A DNA stretch of 64,000 bases from Actinomadura rayongensis (GCF_009831215.1 NZ_WUTW01000001.1:1383423-1447422); one strand, 5' to 3'; positions 41,246-51,490 are shown, counted from the stretch's first letter. Numbers and translations are program-made. The notes: generated by a model from the sequence alone, not told the origin.

Positions 41246-42283
41246 ATGGTCCACTCAACTCACAGGCGCGACGACCGCGCCGGCGAGCGCTCGCAGCTCA
41301 AGATCGTGGTGCCGGACGACCATTCGATGGTGAGCCTGCTGGGCTCCCGGGACGAACTGCTCCACACCGTCGAGCGCGCCTTCAGCAGCGACATCCACGT
41401 GCGCGGCAACGAGATCACCGTGACCGGCCCGGCCGCCGAGACCGAACTGGTCGGACGGCTGTTCGCCGAGCTGATCGAGCTCCTGCGCAGCGGCACCCAG
41501 CTCACCCCCGACGCCGTCGAGCGCAGCGTGGCGATGCTGCGCGACACCGGCGGCGAGCGCCCCGCCGAGGTGCTGACCCTCGACATCGTGTCGAGCCGGG
41601 GCCGCACGATCCGTCCGAAGACCCTCAACCAGAAGCGCTACGTCGAGGCCATCGACCGGCACACGATCGTGTTCGGGATCGGCCCGGCGGGCACCGGCAA
41701 GACCTATCTCGCGATGGCCAAGGCCGTCCGAGCGCTCCAGGACAAGAAGGTCAACCGCATCATCCTCACCCGGCCGGCGGTCGAGGCGGGGGAGCGGCTC
41801 GGCTTCCTGCCCGGAACGCTCTACGAGAAGATCGACCCGTACCTGCGCCCGCTGTACGACGCGCTGCACGACATGGTCGACCCCGACTCGATCCCCCGGC
41901 TGATGTCGGCGGGCACGATCGAGGTGGCGCCGCTGGCGTACATGCGCGGCCGGACGCTCAACGACTCGTTCATCATCCTGGACGAGGCGCAGAACACCTC
42001 GCCCGAGCAGATGAAGATGTTCCTGACCCGGCTCGGCTTCGGCTCGAAGGTCGTCGTGACCGGCGACGTCACGCAGGTCGACCTGCCGTCGGGGCAGCAG
42101 AGCGGGCTGTCGGTCGTCCAGGACATCCTCGACGGCGTGCCCGACATCGACTTCTGTCGGCTGACCAGCCAGGACGTCGTGCGGCACAAGCTCGTCACCG
42201 AGATCGTCGACGCCTACAACCGGTACGACGAGACGCGGCTGCCCGATCTGAACCGGCCGCCCGCGCGCAGGCGGGGGCGCTAG
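41246..42283 (+). CDS. PhoH-like ATPase
   Basis: This 345-residue P-loop protein is a PhoH-family ATPase. Walker A GPAGTGKT is at about residues 146-153, and [23 protein letters not shown] is the helicase-like motif II. PhoH proteins sit next to ybeY and are linked to RNA processing and ribosome quality control. The stop is directly followed by the ybeY start (TAGGTG), so the two are coupled. The first 15 residues are weakly conserved and the true start could be internal. Confidence 0.94.
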   Translation: MVHSTHRRDDRAGERSQLKIVVPDDHSMVSLLGSRDELLHTVERAFSSDIHVRGNEITVTGPAAETELVGRLFAELIELLRSGTQLTPDAVERSVAMLRDTGGERPAEVLTLDIVSSRGRTIRPKTLNQKRYVEAIDRHTIVFGIGPAGTGKTYLAMAKAVRALQDKKVNRIILTRPAVEAGERLGFLPGTLYEKIDPYLRPLYDALHDMVDPDSIPRLMSAGTIEVAPLAYMRGRTLNDSFIILDEAQNTSPEQMKMFLTRLGFGSKVVVTGDVTQVDLPSGQQSGLSVVQDILDGVPDIDFCRLTSQDVVRHKLVTEIVDAYNRYDETRLPDLNRPPARRRGR

Positions 42284-42754
42284 GTGACGATCGAGGTGCT
42301 CAACGAGTCGGGCGCCGACGCCGACGAGAAGCGGCTCGGCGAGCTGGCCCGGCACGCGCTGGACGCGCTGCGGGTGCACCCGCTGGCGGAGCTGTCGATC
42401 CTGCTGGTCGACGAGGACGTCATGACCGAGCTGCACGTCAAGTGGATGGACGAGCCCGGCCCGACCGACGTGCTGTCGTTCCCGATGGACGAGCTGCGCC
42501 CCGGCCACGCCCCCGACGAGGACGACGAGGACGATCCCGCGCTGCTCGGCGACGTCGTGCTCTGCCCGTCGGTCGCCGCCCGGCAGGCCGCCGACGCGGG
42601 CCACTCCACGGCCGACGAGCTGGAGCTGCTGACCGTCCACGGCATCCTGCACCTGCTCGGCTACGACCACGCCGAGCCCGCCGAGCACAAGGAGATGTTC
42701 GGGTTGCAGGCGGAGCTGCTGGCGTCGTGGCGGGAGGCGCGGCGGCGGCCGTGA
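42284..42754 (+). CDS. ybeY: Endoribonuclease YbeY
   Basis: This 156-residue metalloprotein is YbeY, needed for 16S rRNA 3'-end maturation and ribosome quality control. The zinc motif [11 protein letters not shown] is at about residues 119-129. The acidic insert [13 protein letters not shown] follows the conserved [14 protein letters not shown] start abuts the phoH-like stop. The next gene follows after 10 bases. Confidence 0.96.
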   Translation: MTIEVLNESGADADEKRLGELARHALDALRVHPLAELSILLVDEDVMTELHVKWMDEPGPTDVLSFPMDELRPGHAPDEDDEDDPALLGDVVLCPSVAARQAADAGHSTADELELLTVHGILHLLGYDHAEPAEHKEMFGLQAELLASWREARRRP

Positions 42755-42764
42755 ACGACACCGC

Positions 42765-44036
42765 ATGAACACCGCACAGGGCTGGCTGGTGGTGCTGGCC
42801 GTCGTCCTCATCGGGCTGGCGGGCCTGCTGGCGAGCGCGGAGACGGCGCTGATCCGCGTGTCGCGGGTCAGCGTGGCCGAGCTGGTGCGCGAGGGACGGC
42901 GCGGCGCGGACCGGCTGGCCGAGGTCGTCGGGGACCCGGCGCCCTACCTCAACATGTTCCTGCTGCTGCGGATCGGGTGCGAGGTCGTCGCGACGGTCGC
43001 CGTCGCGGACCTGTGCATCGAGTGGCTGGACGACACCTGGCGCGCCTATGTCGTGGCCGCCGCGATCATGGTGCTGGTCAGCTACGTCGCGATCGGCGTC
43101 GGCCCCCGGACGCTCGGGATCCAGCACGCGCCCCGGGTGGCGCTGGCGGGCGCGGCGCTGATCCGTCCGGTGAGCCGGGTGTTCGGGCCGCTGCCCCGGC
43201 TGCTGATCCTGCTCGGCAACGCGCTGACGCCCGGCCGGGGCTTCCGCGAGGGGCCGTTCGCGACCGAGGCGGAGCTGCGCGACCTGGTCGACCTCGCCGA
43301 GCAGCGCAGCCTGATCGAGCCGGACGAGCGCGAGATGATCCACTCGGTGTTCGAGCTGGGCGACACGCTCGTCCGCGAGGTCATGGTGCCGCGCACCGAC
43401 ATCGTGTTCATCGAGCGCGGCAAGACGCTGCGGCAGGCGCTGTCGCTGGCGCTGCGCAGCGGGTTCTCGCGCATCCCGGTGGTGGGCGAGAACGAGGACG
43501 ACGTGATCGGGCTCGCCTACCTGAAGGACATCGTCCGCCGGACGCAGGAGAACCGCGACGGCGAGCTGACCGAGCGGGTCGAGTCGGTGATGCGGCCCGC
43601 GAGCTTCGTCCCCGACAGCAAGCCCATCGACGAGCTGCTGCGCGAGATGCAGGCCAAGCAGACGCATCTGGCGATCGTCATCGACGAGTACGGCGGCACG
43701 GCGGGCCTGGTGACGATCGAGGACATCCTGGAGGAGATCGTCGGGGAGATCGCCGACGAGTACGACGTCGAGTCGCCCCGGATCGAGGAGCTGCCCGACG
43801 GCGCGGTGCGCGTCACCGCGCGCCTCCCGGTGGAGGACCTGGCGGAGCTGTTCGGCGTCGAGATCGAGGGCGAGGACGTCGACACGGTCGGCGGGCTGCT
43901 CGCGCACGCGCTCGGCCGCGTCCCGATCGAGGGCGCGACGGCGACGGTCGCGGGGCTGTCGCTGCGCGCCGAGAGCATCGCGGGGCGCCGCAACCGGATC
44001 GGGACCGTCCTGGTCCGGCGCCTCCCCGACGCCTAG
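42765..44036 (+). CDS. CNNM/CorC-type transporter (hemolysin-family protein)
   Basis: This 423-residue protein has an N-terminal DUF21 membrane domain (three or four hydrophobic segments, starting LVVLAVVLIGLAGLLASAETALIRVSR), two CBS domains (VMVPRTDIVFIERGKTLR and VMRPASFVPDSKPIDELL) and a C-terminal transporter-associated domain with DEYGGTAGLVTIEDILEEIVGEIADEYD. Such proteins move or sense Mg2+/Co2+. It is placed in the conserved phoH-ybeY-corC-era order. Confidence 0.93.
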   Translation: MNTAQGWLVVLAVVLIGLAGLLASAETALIRVSRVSVAELVREGRRGADRLAEVVGDPAPYLNMFLLLRIGCEVVATVAVADLCIEWLDDTWRAYVVAAAIMVLVSYVAIGVGPRTLGIQHAPRVALAGAALIRPVSRVFGPLPRLLILLGNALTPGRGFREGPFATEAELRDLVDLAEQRSLIEPDEREMIHSVFELGDTLVREVMVPRTDIVFIERGKTLRQALSLALRSGFSRIPVVGENEDDVIGLAYLKDIVRRTQENRDGELTERVESVMRPASFVPDSKPIDELLREMQAKQTHLAIVIDEYGGTAGLVTIEDILEEIVGEIADEYDVESPRIEELPDGAVRVTARLPVEDLAELFGVEIEGEDVDTVGGLLAHALGRVPIEGATATVAGLSLRAESIAGRRNRIGTVLVRRLPDA

Positions 44037-44044
44037 TCCGACGC

Positions 44045-44377
44045 CTAGACGGTCGTGCGGAGGGCGCCGTCGGGGCCGGCGACGAGCACGGGGGCCTTGG
44101 GGCCGAGGTCGCGGACGGCCGCGACGTCGCTTTCGGCGGGCGCGTCGGCCGCGGTGACGAGCGCGGCGGCCTCCAGGTCGTCCGCGCCGCTGGACACCGC
44201 CATCGCCACCGCGACCTGCAGCGCCGTCAGCTTCAGCGACGGCAGGTCCACGCTGGTCCCGGCGTAGGTGCGGCCCGTCTCGTCGCGGACGGCCGCGCCC
44301 TCGGCCGCGCCCGTGCGCGCCCGCGCGGACCGGGCCAACGTGATGATCTTGGTGTCCTCGGCGGAAAGCTCGCTCAC
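44045..44377 (-). CDS. Cytidine-deaminase-like protein lacking zinc ligands
   Basis: This 110-residue protein follows the cytidine deaminase fold order (ITLARSARARTGAAEGAAVRDETGRTYAGTSVDLPSLKLTALQVAVAMAVSSGA). It contains no Cys and no His at all, so the HAE and PCxxC zinc site is missing and deaminase activity is very unlikely. Such homologues are recurrent near era in actinobacteria and may have a structural or binding role. It is read against the neighbouring genes, and its stop falls 9 bases after the CorC stop. Confidence 0.85.
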   Translation of the reverse strand: MSELSAEDTKIITLARSARARTGAAEGAAVRDETGRTYAGTSVDLPSLKLTALQVAVAMAVSSGADDLEAAALVTAADAPAESDVAAVRDLGPKAPVLVAGPDGALRTTV

Positions 44378-44478
44378 GGGACAAGCCTAGACGGGCCGGG
44401 TCCGCAAGTCGCTCGCAAGTGCCCGCCAACCGCCCGGCGTGACGATTCCGGCGTCAACGGAACGCCGGAAGGATCAAC

Positions 44479-46605
44479 ATGTCGGGTCTGCTGTACCGCC
44501 TCGGGAGGGCCGCCGCGCTGCGGCCCTGGCGGTTCGTCATCGGCTGGGTGCTCGTCGTGGGGGCCGTCGCCGGGATCGCGGCGGCCGTGGGAGGCGCGAC
44601 GCACGACGACTACCGGCTGTCGGGCACCGGCTCGCAGCGCGCGACGGACCTGCTGGCCGAGCGCTTCCCCGCGCTGTCGGGCGCGGACGCCCGGGTCGTC
44701 GTCCACGCGCGGACGGGCACGGTCGACGCGGCCCGCGTCGCGGCGGCGCAGAAGAGGATCGCGACGCTGCCGCACGTGTCGTCGGTGGAGGTCGCGCCGC
44801 CCGCGCCGGGCGGACGGACGCAGCTCGTGACCGTCCGCTACGACCGCAAGGTGACCGATCTGGAGCCCAAGGAGACACTGGACCGCCTCAAGGGCGCGAC
44901 GGTGGACCTGCGCGCGGCCGGCGACCAGGTCGAGTTCGGCGGCCAGGTCCCCGAGAACGTGACGGCCCCGAACGGCGTCGCGGAGATCGTCGGGATCGTC
45001 GCCGCGCTGGTGATCCTGCTGCTGGCGTTCGGGTCGGTGGTCGCGGCCGGGCTGCCGCTGGTGGTGGCGCTGACCGGGCTCGGCGTCGGCGTCACCGGGA
45101 TCTCGCTGCTCGCGGCCGTCACCGACATCGCGACGACCGCGCCGACGCTGGCGGTGATGACGGGCCTCGGCGTCGGCATCGACTACGCGCTGTTCATCCT
45201 GACCCGGCACCGCGAGGGCCTCGGCGCCGGGCTGGACGCGCCGGAGGCGGCGGGCCGCGCCAACGCGACGGCCGGTCTGTCGGTGCTGTTCGCCGGGTTC
45301 ACCGTGCTGCTGGCGCTGTGCGGGCTCGTCCTGTCGGGCGTGCCGGTGTTCATGACGATGGGCTTCGCGACGGGCCTCGTCGTCGCCGCGACCGTCGCGA
45401 GCGCGCTCACCCTGCTGCCCGCCGTACTGGGGCTGGCGGGCCGCCGGGTGCTGCGCCGCCGCGACCGCGCCGCCGGGACGGTCACCGGCGCGGACGCCCG
45501 CTGGGTGCGCGCCTGGGCGGACCGGATCGGGCGGCGTCCGCTCGTCTGGCTGATCGCGGGCGGCGCGCTCATGCTGACGCTCGCCGCGCCCGCGCTCGGG
45601 ATGCGGACGTGGCCGAGCGACGCGGGCAGCGAGCCGGAGTCCAGCACCGTCCGCAAGGCGTACGACCTCGTCGCGGCCGGGTACGGGGAGGGCGCGAACG
45701 CGCCGCTGCTCGTCGCGGTCGACCTGAACCGCACCGGCCGGACGGCCGTCGACGGGCTGGACGCGCGGCTCGCCCGCGTGCAGGGCGTCGCGTCCGTCGC
45801 GCCGCCCCGCACGTCACCGGACGGCACCGCCGCCGTCATCGTCGTCACGCCCCGGTACGGCCCGCAGGACGCCCGCATGACCGGCCTCGTGGACCGGATC
45901 CGCGCGGACGTCCTGCCGTCGGGCGCCGACGTCACCGGCCTCACCGCCGTCTACGCCGACCTCAGCCGGGTGCTGGGCGACCGGCTGTGGCCGGTGATCG
46001 GCGCGGTCGTGGCGACGTCGTTCGTCCTGCTGCTGATCGTGTTCCGGTCGCTGCTCGCGCCGCTCAAGGCCGCCGTGCTGAACCTGCTGTCGATCGGCGC
46101 GGCCTACGGCGTCCTGACGGCGGTGTTCCAGTGGGGCTGGGGCGCGAAGCTGCTCGGCCTGCCGCACGGGGTGCCGGTGTCCAGCTTCATCCTGCTGCTG
46201 ATGTTCGCGGTGCTGTTCGGGGTGTCGATGGACTACGAGGTGTTCCTGCTGTCGCGCGTCCGGGAGGAGTGGAAGCGGACGGGCGACGCGCGCGGCGCCG
46301 TCCGGACCGGCCTCGCCTCCACCGGCCGCGTCATCACCAGCGCCGCGCTGATCATGGTGGCGGTGTTCCTCGGGTTCGCCGCCGACCCGTCGCTGGTGAT
46401 CAAGCAGATGGGCCTCGGGCTCGCGGTGGCCGTGGCGCTGGACGCGACCGTCGTGCGGCTCGTGCTCGTCCCGGCGACGATGACGCTGTTCGGCCGCGCG
46501 AACTGGTGGCTGCCCGCGCCGCTGGCCCGCATCCTGCCGGAGTTCGACCCGCACGGCGGCCCCGCCGAGCCCGCGCCCGCCGCGCCGGAACCCTCGCCGG
46601 TGTGA
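44479..46605 (+). CDS. MMPL family transporter
   Basis: This 708-residue RND-type membrane protein belongs to the MMPL group that exports lipids or complex metabolites. Two repeats each begin with a helix and an extracellular domain followed by a five-helix bundle. The conserved proton-relay regions are MTGLGVGIDYALFILTRHREG in the first half and FAVLFGVSMDYEVFLLSRVREEW in the second. A GGAAGGATC ribosome binding site precedes the ATG. It ends with a Pro/Ala-rich tail. Next to it is a large regulator, so regulated export is possible. Confidence 0.92.
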   Translation: MSGLLYRLGRAAALRPWRFVIGWVLVVGAVAGIAAAVGGATHDDYRLSGTGSQRATDLLAERFPALSGADARVVVHARTGTVDAARVAAAQKRIATLPHVSSVEVAPPAPGGRTQLVTVRYDRKVTDLEPKETLDRLKGATVDLRAAGDQVEFGGQVPENVTAPNGVAEIVGIVAALVILLLAFGSVVAAGLPLVVALTGLGVGVTGISLLAAVTDIATTAPTLAVMTGLGVGIDYALFILTRHREGLGAGLDAPEAAGRANATAGLSVLFAGFTVLLALCGLVLSGVPVFMTMGFATGLVVAATVASALTLLPAVLGLAGRRVLRRRDRAAGTVTGADARWVRAWADRIGRRPLVWLIAGGALMLTLAAPALGMRTWPSDAGSEPESSTVRKAYDLVAAGYGEGANAPLLVAVDLNRTGRTAVDGLDARLARVQGVASVAPPRTSPDGTAAVIVVTPRYGPQDARMTGLVDRIRADVLPSGADVTGLTAVYADLSRVLGDRLWPVIGAVVATSFVLLLIVFRSLLAPLKAAVLNLLSIGAAYGVLTAVFQWGWGAKLLGLPHGVPVSSFILLLMFAVLFGVSMDYEVFLLSRVREEWKRTGDARGAVRTGLASTGRVITSAALIMVAVFLGFAADPSLVIKQMGLGLAVAVALDATVVRLVLVPATMTLFGRANWWLPAPLARILPEFDPHGGPAEPAPAAPEPSPV

Positions 46606-46660
46606 GATCCCTCGCCGCACGGGACGCGGCCCGCCTCGGGCGTCGTAGGCTGGCCGCGTC

Positions 46661-49600
46661 ATGGCGAACGTGCGCGTGCTCGGGCCCTTCGAGGCGACGG
46701 TCGGGGAGACGCGGGCCGATCTCGGCGGCCCCCGGCAGCGGTCGGTGCTGGCCCGGCTCGTCGCGGCGGGCGGGGACCTGGTCACCGCCGACCGGCTGAT
46801 CGCCGATCTGTGGCCGGGGGAGGCGCCGCCGCGCGCCGCCGCCGGCCTCCAGTCGTTCGTGTCGCACCTGCGGCGGGCGCTGGAGCCGGACCGGCCGCCG
46901 CGCACGCCCGCCCGCGTCCTCGTCACCGCCCCGCCCGGCTACGCGCTGCGGCTCCCCGACGACCAGGTGGACGCGTGGCGGTTCGCCGCGCTGACCGACC
47001 GGGCCGGGACGCACCTCGCGGCGGGCGAGGGCGACGCGGCCCTGCGCGCCGCCCGCGCCGCGCTCGCCGAGTGGCGCGGCCCCGCCTACGCCGAGTTCGC
47101 CGACCTGCCCTGGGCCGCCGCCGAGGCGGCGCGGCTGGCGGAGCTGCGGCTGCTGGCCGTGGAGCGCCGGGCGGGGGCGCTGCTGGCCGTCGGGTCGGCG
47201 GCCGAGGCCGTCCCGGACCTGGAGGCGCACACCGCCGCGCACCCGCTGCGCGAGGACGCGTGGCGCCTGCTCGGCCTCGCCCTCTACCGCGCCGGACGGC
47301 AGGGCGACGCGCTCGCCGCGCTGCGCCGCGCCCGCGCCGTCCTCACCGAGGAGCTGGGCGTGGACCCCGGGCCAGCGCTGCGCGACCTGGAGCGCGACAT
47401 CCTCGCGCAGTCGCCGGAGCTGGCGCCCGCCCGGCCCGCGCTGACCGTCGTCACCGAGACCGTCCGCCGGGACGCGACGTTCGTCGGCCGCGCCGCCGAA
47501 CTCGACCGGCTCGCCGACGCCGCCGAGCAGGCCCGCGCGGGCCGCTGCACGCTGGTGCTCGTCGCCGGGGACGCGGGCATGGGCAAGACCGCGCTCACCG
47601 AGCGGTTCGCCGGGACGCTGACCGGCTGGACGCGGGCGTTCGGCCGCGCGCCCGAGACCGGCGGGGCGCCCGCCGCGTGGCCGTGGGCGGAGCTGCTGCG
47701 GTCGCTCGCGGCCGGCGCGCCGCCCGATGACGACCTCGCGGCCCGGCTCGCGCCGCTGCTGGACGACGTCCCGTCCGGCGGCGACGCCCAGACCGGCCGG
47801 TTCCGGCTCAACCTCGCCGTCGCCGCCTACCTCGGCGGGCTCGCCGCGCGGACGCCGCTGCTGCTCGTCCTGGACGACCTGCACTGGGCCGACGAGGAGA
47901 CGCTGACGCTGCTCACCGAGCTGCCCGGACGGCTGCGGGACCGTCCCGTCCTGCTGGTCGGCGCCTACCGCGGCACCGAGATCCCCGCCCGGCTGGCGAC
48001 CGCGCTCGCCGCCCTCGCCCGGCACGAGCCGCACCGGCTGGACCTCGCGGGCCTGTCGGCGGGGGAGACCGCCGAACTGCTGCGCGCCGCGTGCGCGACC
48101 CGGCTGGACGCCGCCGCGGTGACCGCCATCGCCGAGCGGACCGGCGGCAACCCGTTCTTCGCCCGCGAGACCGCCCGGCTGCTGGACGCCGAGGGCCCGG
48201 ACGCCGCCGCCCGCGAGGTCCCCGCCGGGGTCGGCGACGTCCTGCGCCGCCGCATCGCCCGGCTGCCCGACGCGGCCCAGCACGTCCTGCGCGTCGCCGC
48301 CGTCGCGGGCCGGGACGCCGACCTCGACGTCCTCGCCGACGCGTGCGACGCCGACGAGGACGCGGTGATCGACACGGTCGAGGCCGGGCTCGCCGCCGGG
48401 CTCGTCACCGAACCGGGGCCGGGACGCGTCCGGTTCGCGCACGCGCTCGTCCGCGACACGCTGCTCACCGGCCTGTCCCAGGCGCGCAGGACCCGGCTGC
48501 ACGGCGTGCTCGCCGCCGCGCTGGAACGCCGCCGCCCCGGCGACGCCGCCGCGCTCGCCCACCACCATCTGGCCTGGGGCGGCGACCCCGGCCGCGCCGT
48601 CCGCCACGCGCGGCTGGCCGCCGAGGCCGCCGAGGCGCGGTTCGCGCACGCCGCCGCCGCCGACCTGTGGTGCCGCGCCGCCGACCTGCCCGGCGACGTC
48701 CGCGACCGGCTCGACCTGGAGGCCGCCGCGATCCGCGCGTCCGCGCTGGCCGGCAAGGTCGAGGACGCCCGCGCCCGGCGGCAGGCCGCGCTGCCCGCCG
48801 CGCTCGCGCTCGGCGACCCGGTCGTCCTCGCCCGCGTCCTCGTCGCATTCGTCACCCCGACCCTGTGGACGACCCACGTCTACGGGACGGTCGACACCGA
48901 GATCGTCGCCGCCGTCGGCCGGGCGCTGGACGCGCTGCCCGCCGCCGAAGGCGCCCTGCGCGTCCGGCTGCTCACGGTCCTGGCGATGGAGACCGAGGGC
49001 GAGCCCGGCGACACCGGCCCGCGCGCCGCCCGCGAGGCCGTCGCGCTCGCCCGCGACCTCGGCGACCCAGAACTGCTCGCCGTCGCGCTGAACGGGCAGT
49101 ACCTCAACTGCTACCAGGACGCCGCGCAGCGCGAGGACCGGTGGGAGATCGCGACCGAGCTGCGGGCGCTCGCCGCCGGGCACGGGCTGCCCGCCTACGA
49201 GAGCCTCGCGCACCTGCTGCTGCACCAGACCGCCGTCGCCCGGCTCGACCTCGCCGCCGCCGCCGAGCACGCCGCCGCGGGCCGCCGCCTGTCGCGCGAG
49301 TACGGGCTGCCGCTGCTGGAGGCGCTCGGCGGCTGGCACCGGGGCCTCGCCCACGTCGTCGCCGGACGCCTGGACGACGCCGAGCGCGAGTACGTCCGCA
49401 CCGGCGAGCACACCTCCCGCAGCACCGTGTGGAACAGCGCGCGCGGGATGCAGATGGCCGCGCTGTTCGGGATCCGGCTCGTCCAGGGCCGCGTCGCCGA
49501 GACGGCCGACGCGGCGGGCTGGCTCGCCGAAGAGTGGCCGCACGTCGGCGCCGTCGCCGACATCCACGCGCTCGCCCTGCACGCGCGCGGCCGGACCGCC

Positions 49601-49954
49601 GACGCGCACCGCGTCGCCGCGCGGGCGGGCCGCATCCGCCACGACTACCTGCGGGACCTGTCGCTCGGGCTGCGCGGCCTGCGGGCGCTCGCGCTCGGCG
49701 ACCGCGCGACGGCCGCGGCCGTCCACGCCGATCTGCTGCCCTACCGGGACCAGCTCGCGGGCGGCGCGTGCGCGGTCGTCGCGATCGGTCCCGCCGCGCA
49801 GATCCTCGGCGACCTCGCCGCGTTCCTGGACCGCCCGGACGAGGCCGCAGGTCACTACCGCGCCGCCGCGTGCGTCTCGGCGGCCGTCGGATCGGCGCGC
49901 TGGGAGCGCGACGCGGCCGAGGCGCTGCGGGCGCTCGGCGTTCCGGCGGCCTGA
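46661..49954 (+). CDS. BTAD/AAA ATPase transcriptional regulator (AfsR/SARP-like)
   Basis: This 1097-residue regulator starts with an OmpR-like winged helix (LGPFEATVGETRADLGGPRQRSVLARLVAAGGDLVTADRLIADLWPGE) followed by a bacterial transcriptional activation domain to about residue 245. An AAA/STAND ATPase domain follows with Walker A GDAGMGKTA near residue 304 and Walker B LLLVLDDLHWADE near 400. The last part is a long alpha-helical, TPR-like region rich in Ala and Arg. Proteins of this kind activate secondary metabolism or stress genes; the target here is unknown. TAGGCT (46646-46651) lies 9 bases before the ATG without a ribosome binding site, so a nearly leaderless mRNA is possible. Confidence 0.92.
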   Translation: MANVRVLGPFEATVGETRADLGGPRQRSVLARLVAAGGDLVTADRLIADLWPGEAPPRAAAGLQSFVSHLRRALEPDRPPRTPARVLVTAPPGYALRLPDDQVDAWRFAALTDRAGTHLAAGEGDAALRAARAALAEWRGPAYAEFADLPWAAAEAARLAELRLLAVERRAGALLAVGSAAEAVPDLEAHTAAHPLREDAWRLLGLALYRAGRQGDALAALRRARAVLTEELGVDPGPALRDLERDILAQSPELAPARPALTVVTETVRRDATFVGRAAELDRLADAAEQARAGRCTLVLVAGDAGMGKTALTERFAGTLTGWTRAFGRAPETGGAPAAWPWAELLRSLAAGAPPDDDLAARLAPLLDDVPSGGDAQTGRFRLNLAVAAYLGGLAARTPLLLVLDDLHWADEETLTLLTELPGRLRDRPVLLVGAYRGTEIPARLATALAALARHEPHRLDLAGLSAGETAELLRAACATRLDAAAVTAIAERTGGNPFFARETARLLDAEGPDAAAREVPAGVGDVLRRRIARLPDAAQHVLRVAAVAGRDADLDVLADACDADEDAVIDTVEAGLAAGLVTEPGPGRVRFAHALVRDTLLTGLSQARRTRLHGVLAAALERRRPGDAAALAHHHLAWGGDPGRAVRHARLAAEAAEARFAHAAAADLWCRAADLPGDVRDRLDLEAAAIRASALAGKVEDARARRQAALPAALALGDPVVLARVLVAFVTPTLWTTHVYGTVDTEIVAAVGRALDALPAAEGALRVRLLTVLAMETEGEPGDTGPRAAREAVALARDLGDPELLAVALNGQYLNCYQDAAQREDRWEIATELRALAAGHGLPAYESLAHLLLHQTAVARLDLAAAAEHAAAGRRLSREYGLPLLEALGGWHRGLAHVVAGRLDDAEREYVRTGEHTSRSTVWNSARGMQMAALFGIRLVQGRVAETADAAGWLAEEWPHVGAVADIHALALHARGRTADAHRVAARAGRIRHDYLRDLSLGLRGLRALALGDRATAAAVHADLLPYRDQLAGGACAVVAIGPAAQILGDLAAFLDRPDEAAGHYRAAACVSAAVGSARWERDAAEALRALGVPAA

Positions 49955-49992
49955 TGGACGACGCGTCCACCGGCGTGGGCGACAATTGACAG

Positions 49993-50922
49993 GTGACAGC
50001 GCTGGGAGACATCACCGAGACGCCCGCCGGCTTCCGTTCCGGGTTCGCCTGCTTCGTGGGACGGCCCAATGTGGGCAAGTCGACGCTGATGAACGCCCTC
50101 GTCGGCACGAAGGTCGCGATCACCAGCAGCCGCCCGCAGACGACCCGCCGCGCGATCCGGGGCATCGTCCACCGGCCGGACGCGCAGCTCGTCGTCGTGG
50201 ACACCCCCGGCCTGCACAAGCCGCGGACGCTGCTCGGCGAGCGGCTGGACAGCCTGGTGCGCTCCACGCTCACCGAGGTGGACGTCATCGGCTTCTGCGT
50301 CCCCGCCGACCAGCCCGTCGGCCCCGGCGACACGTTCATCGCCCGTGAGCTGGCCAACGTGGGCAAGACGCCGGTCGTCGCGATCGTCACCAAGACCGAC
50401 CTCGTGTCCCGCGACCGCGTCGCCGAACAGCTCGTCGCCGTCGGCGGGCTCGGGACGTTCGCCGACATCGTCCCGTGCTCGGCCCGCGACGGCTTCCAGG
50501 TCGGCCTGGTCGCGGACCTGCTCATCGGCCGCCTCCCCGAGGGGATGCCGCTCTACCCCGCGGGCGACCTGACCGACGAGCCCGAGCAGGTCCTCATCGC
50601 CGAGCTGATCCGCGAGGCCGCGCTGGAGGGCGTCCGCGACGAGCTGCCGCACTCCATCGCCGTCCTGGTGGACGAGATGGAGCCGCGCGCGGGCCGCGAC
50701 GACCTCGTGGACGTCTACGCGCACCTGTACGTCGAGCGGCCCAGCCAGAAGGGCATCGTCATCGGGCACCAGGGCGCGCGGCTGAAGGAGGTCGGCGCGG
50801 CGGCGCGGCGGCAGATCGAGGCGCTGCTCGGCACCCGCGTCTACCTGGACCTGCGCATCAAGGTCCTCAAGGACTGGCAGCGCGATCCGAAGCATCTGCG
50901 CCGTCTCGGCTTCGACGACTGA
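49993..50922 (+). CDS. era: GTPase Era
   Basis: This 309-residue GTPase binds the 3' end of 16S rRNA and aids small-subunit assembly. G1 GRPNVGKS is at residues 23-30, and DTPGLHKPRTLLGE and TKTDLV follow. The C-terminal KH domain contains VERPSQKGIVIGHQGARLKEVG. The GTG was chosen because GACAAT (49981-49986) ends 6 bases upstream, giving a leaderless start, and similarity begins nearby. Its 3' end overlaps the convergent membrane-protein frame by 56 bases. Confidence 0.96.
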   Translation: MTALGDITETPAGFRSGFACFVGRPNVGKSTLMNALVGTKVAITSSRPQTTRRAIRGIVHRPDAQLVVVDTPGLHKPRTLLGERLDSLVRSTLTEVDVIGFCVPADQPVGPGDTFIARELANVGKTPVVAIVTKTDLVSRDRVAEQLVAVGGLGTFADIVPCSARDGFQVGLVADLLIGRLPEGMPLYPAGDLTDEPEQVLIAELIREAALEGVRDELPHSIAVLVDEMEPRAGRDDLVDVYAHLYVERPSQKGIVIGHQGARLKEVGAAARRQIEALLGTRVYLDLRIKVLKDWQRDPKHLRRLGFDD

Positions 50923-51490
50923 ACCGCTCGCCGAGCGGGCGCACGGACGCGAACAGCACCAGCAGCACCGCCGCGCCGAGCGCCAGGTACCAGCCGTAGC
51001 CGAGTTCGACGGTGTAGGAGCCGAACAGCGAGTCGCGGTGGAGCAGGTCGCGGCGCGCTCGGTCCAGCCGCAGGACGAACAGCAGGCAGCCGAGCGCCGA
51101 CAGGGCGCCGGGAACGGTCGCGAGCGCGCCGATCCGCGTGTCCCGGCCCGCCAGCCCCCACGCGATCATGAGGACGGCGGCGAGCGCGAGGACGGGGATG
51201 ACGAGCACGGTGCCGTCCGCGTCGATGCCCGCCGCCGTGCCCGCGTCGCGGCGGATCTCGCGCCCGAAGAAGTCGACGCTGTAGGTCGCGGTCACCCACG
51301 GCAGGAACGCCGCGACGAGCATCACCGCCGCCGCGACCAGCGCGAGCACCGGCCACACGACGGACCCGCGCGGCGGACGGGCCGGTTCCGGCCGCGCCTC
51401 CCGCACGCCGGCGGGCGCGGGCCACGGGCCGTGCGGCTCCTCGGGGGGCAGGAACTCGGGCCGCTCCGGGGGCGCGAGATCACCGGTCAT
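50867..51490 (-). CDS. Four-helix membrane protein of unknown function
   Basis: This 207-residue protein has a Pro-rich cytoplasmic N-terminus of about 45 residues and four hydrophobic segments (SVVWPVLALVAAAVMLVAAFL, VLVIPVLALAAVLMIAWGL, a third around LATVPGALSALGCLLFVL, and LGYGWYLALGAAVLLVLFA). It has no recognised domain. The AAGGAG ribosome binding site 5 bases before the ATG and the GC3 bias support it. The last 56 bases lie over the end of era. Confidence 0.7.
   Translation of the reverse strand: MTGDLAPPERPEFLPPEEPHGPWPAPAGVREARPEPARPPRGSVVWPVLALVAAAVMLVAAFLPWVTATYSVDFFGREIRRDAGTAAGIDADGTVLVIPVLALAAVLMIAWGLAGRDTRIGALATVPGALSALGCLLFVLRLDRARRDLLHRDSLFGSYTVELGYGWYLALGAAVLLVLFASVRPLGERFSRRSRDGADASDRAASP

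Noticed and set aside
44022..44048. Direct duplication of CGACGCCTAG at the CorC stop
   Set aside because: A short duplication that only adds a second stop-like copy; no functional meaning seen.
46400..49855. 1151-codon minus-strand frame under the BTAD/AAA regulator
   Set aside because: The plus-strand frame has Walker A and B motifs and a DNA-binding domain; the antisense frame is Gly/Arg/Gln-rich shadow.
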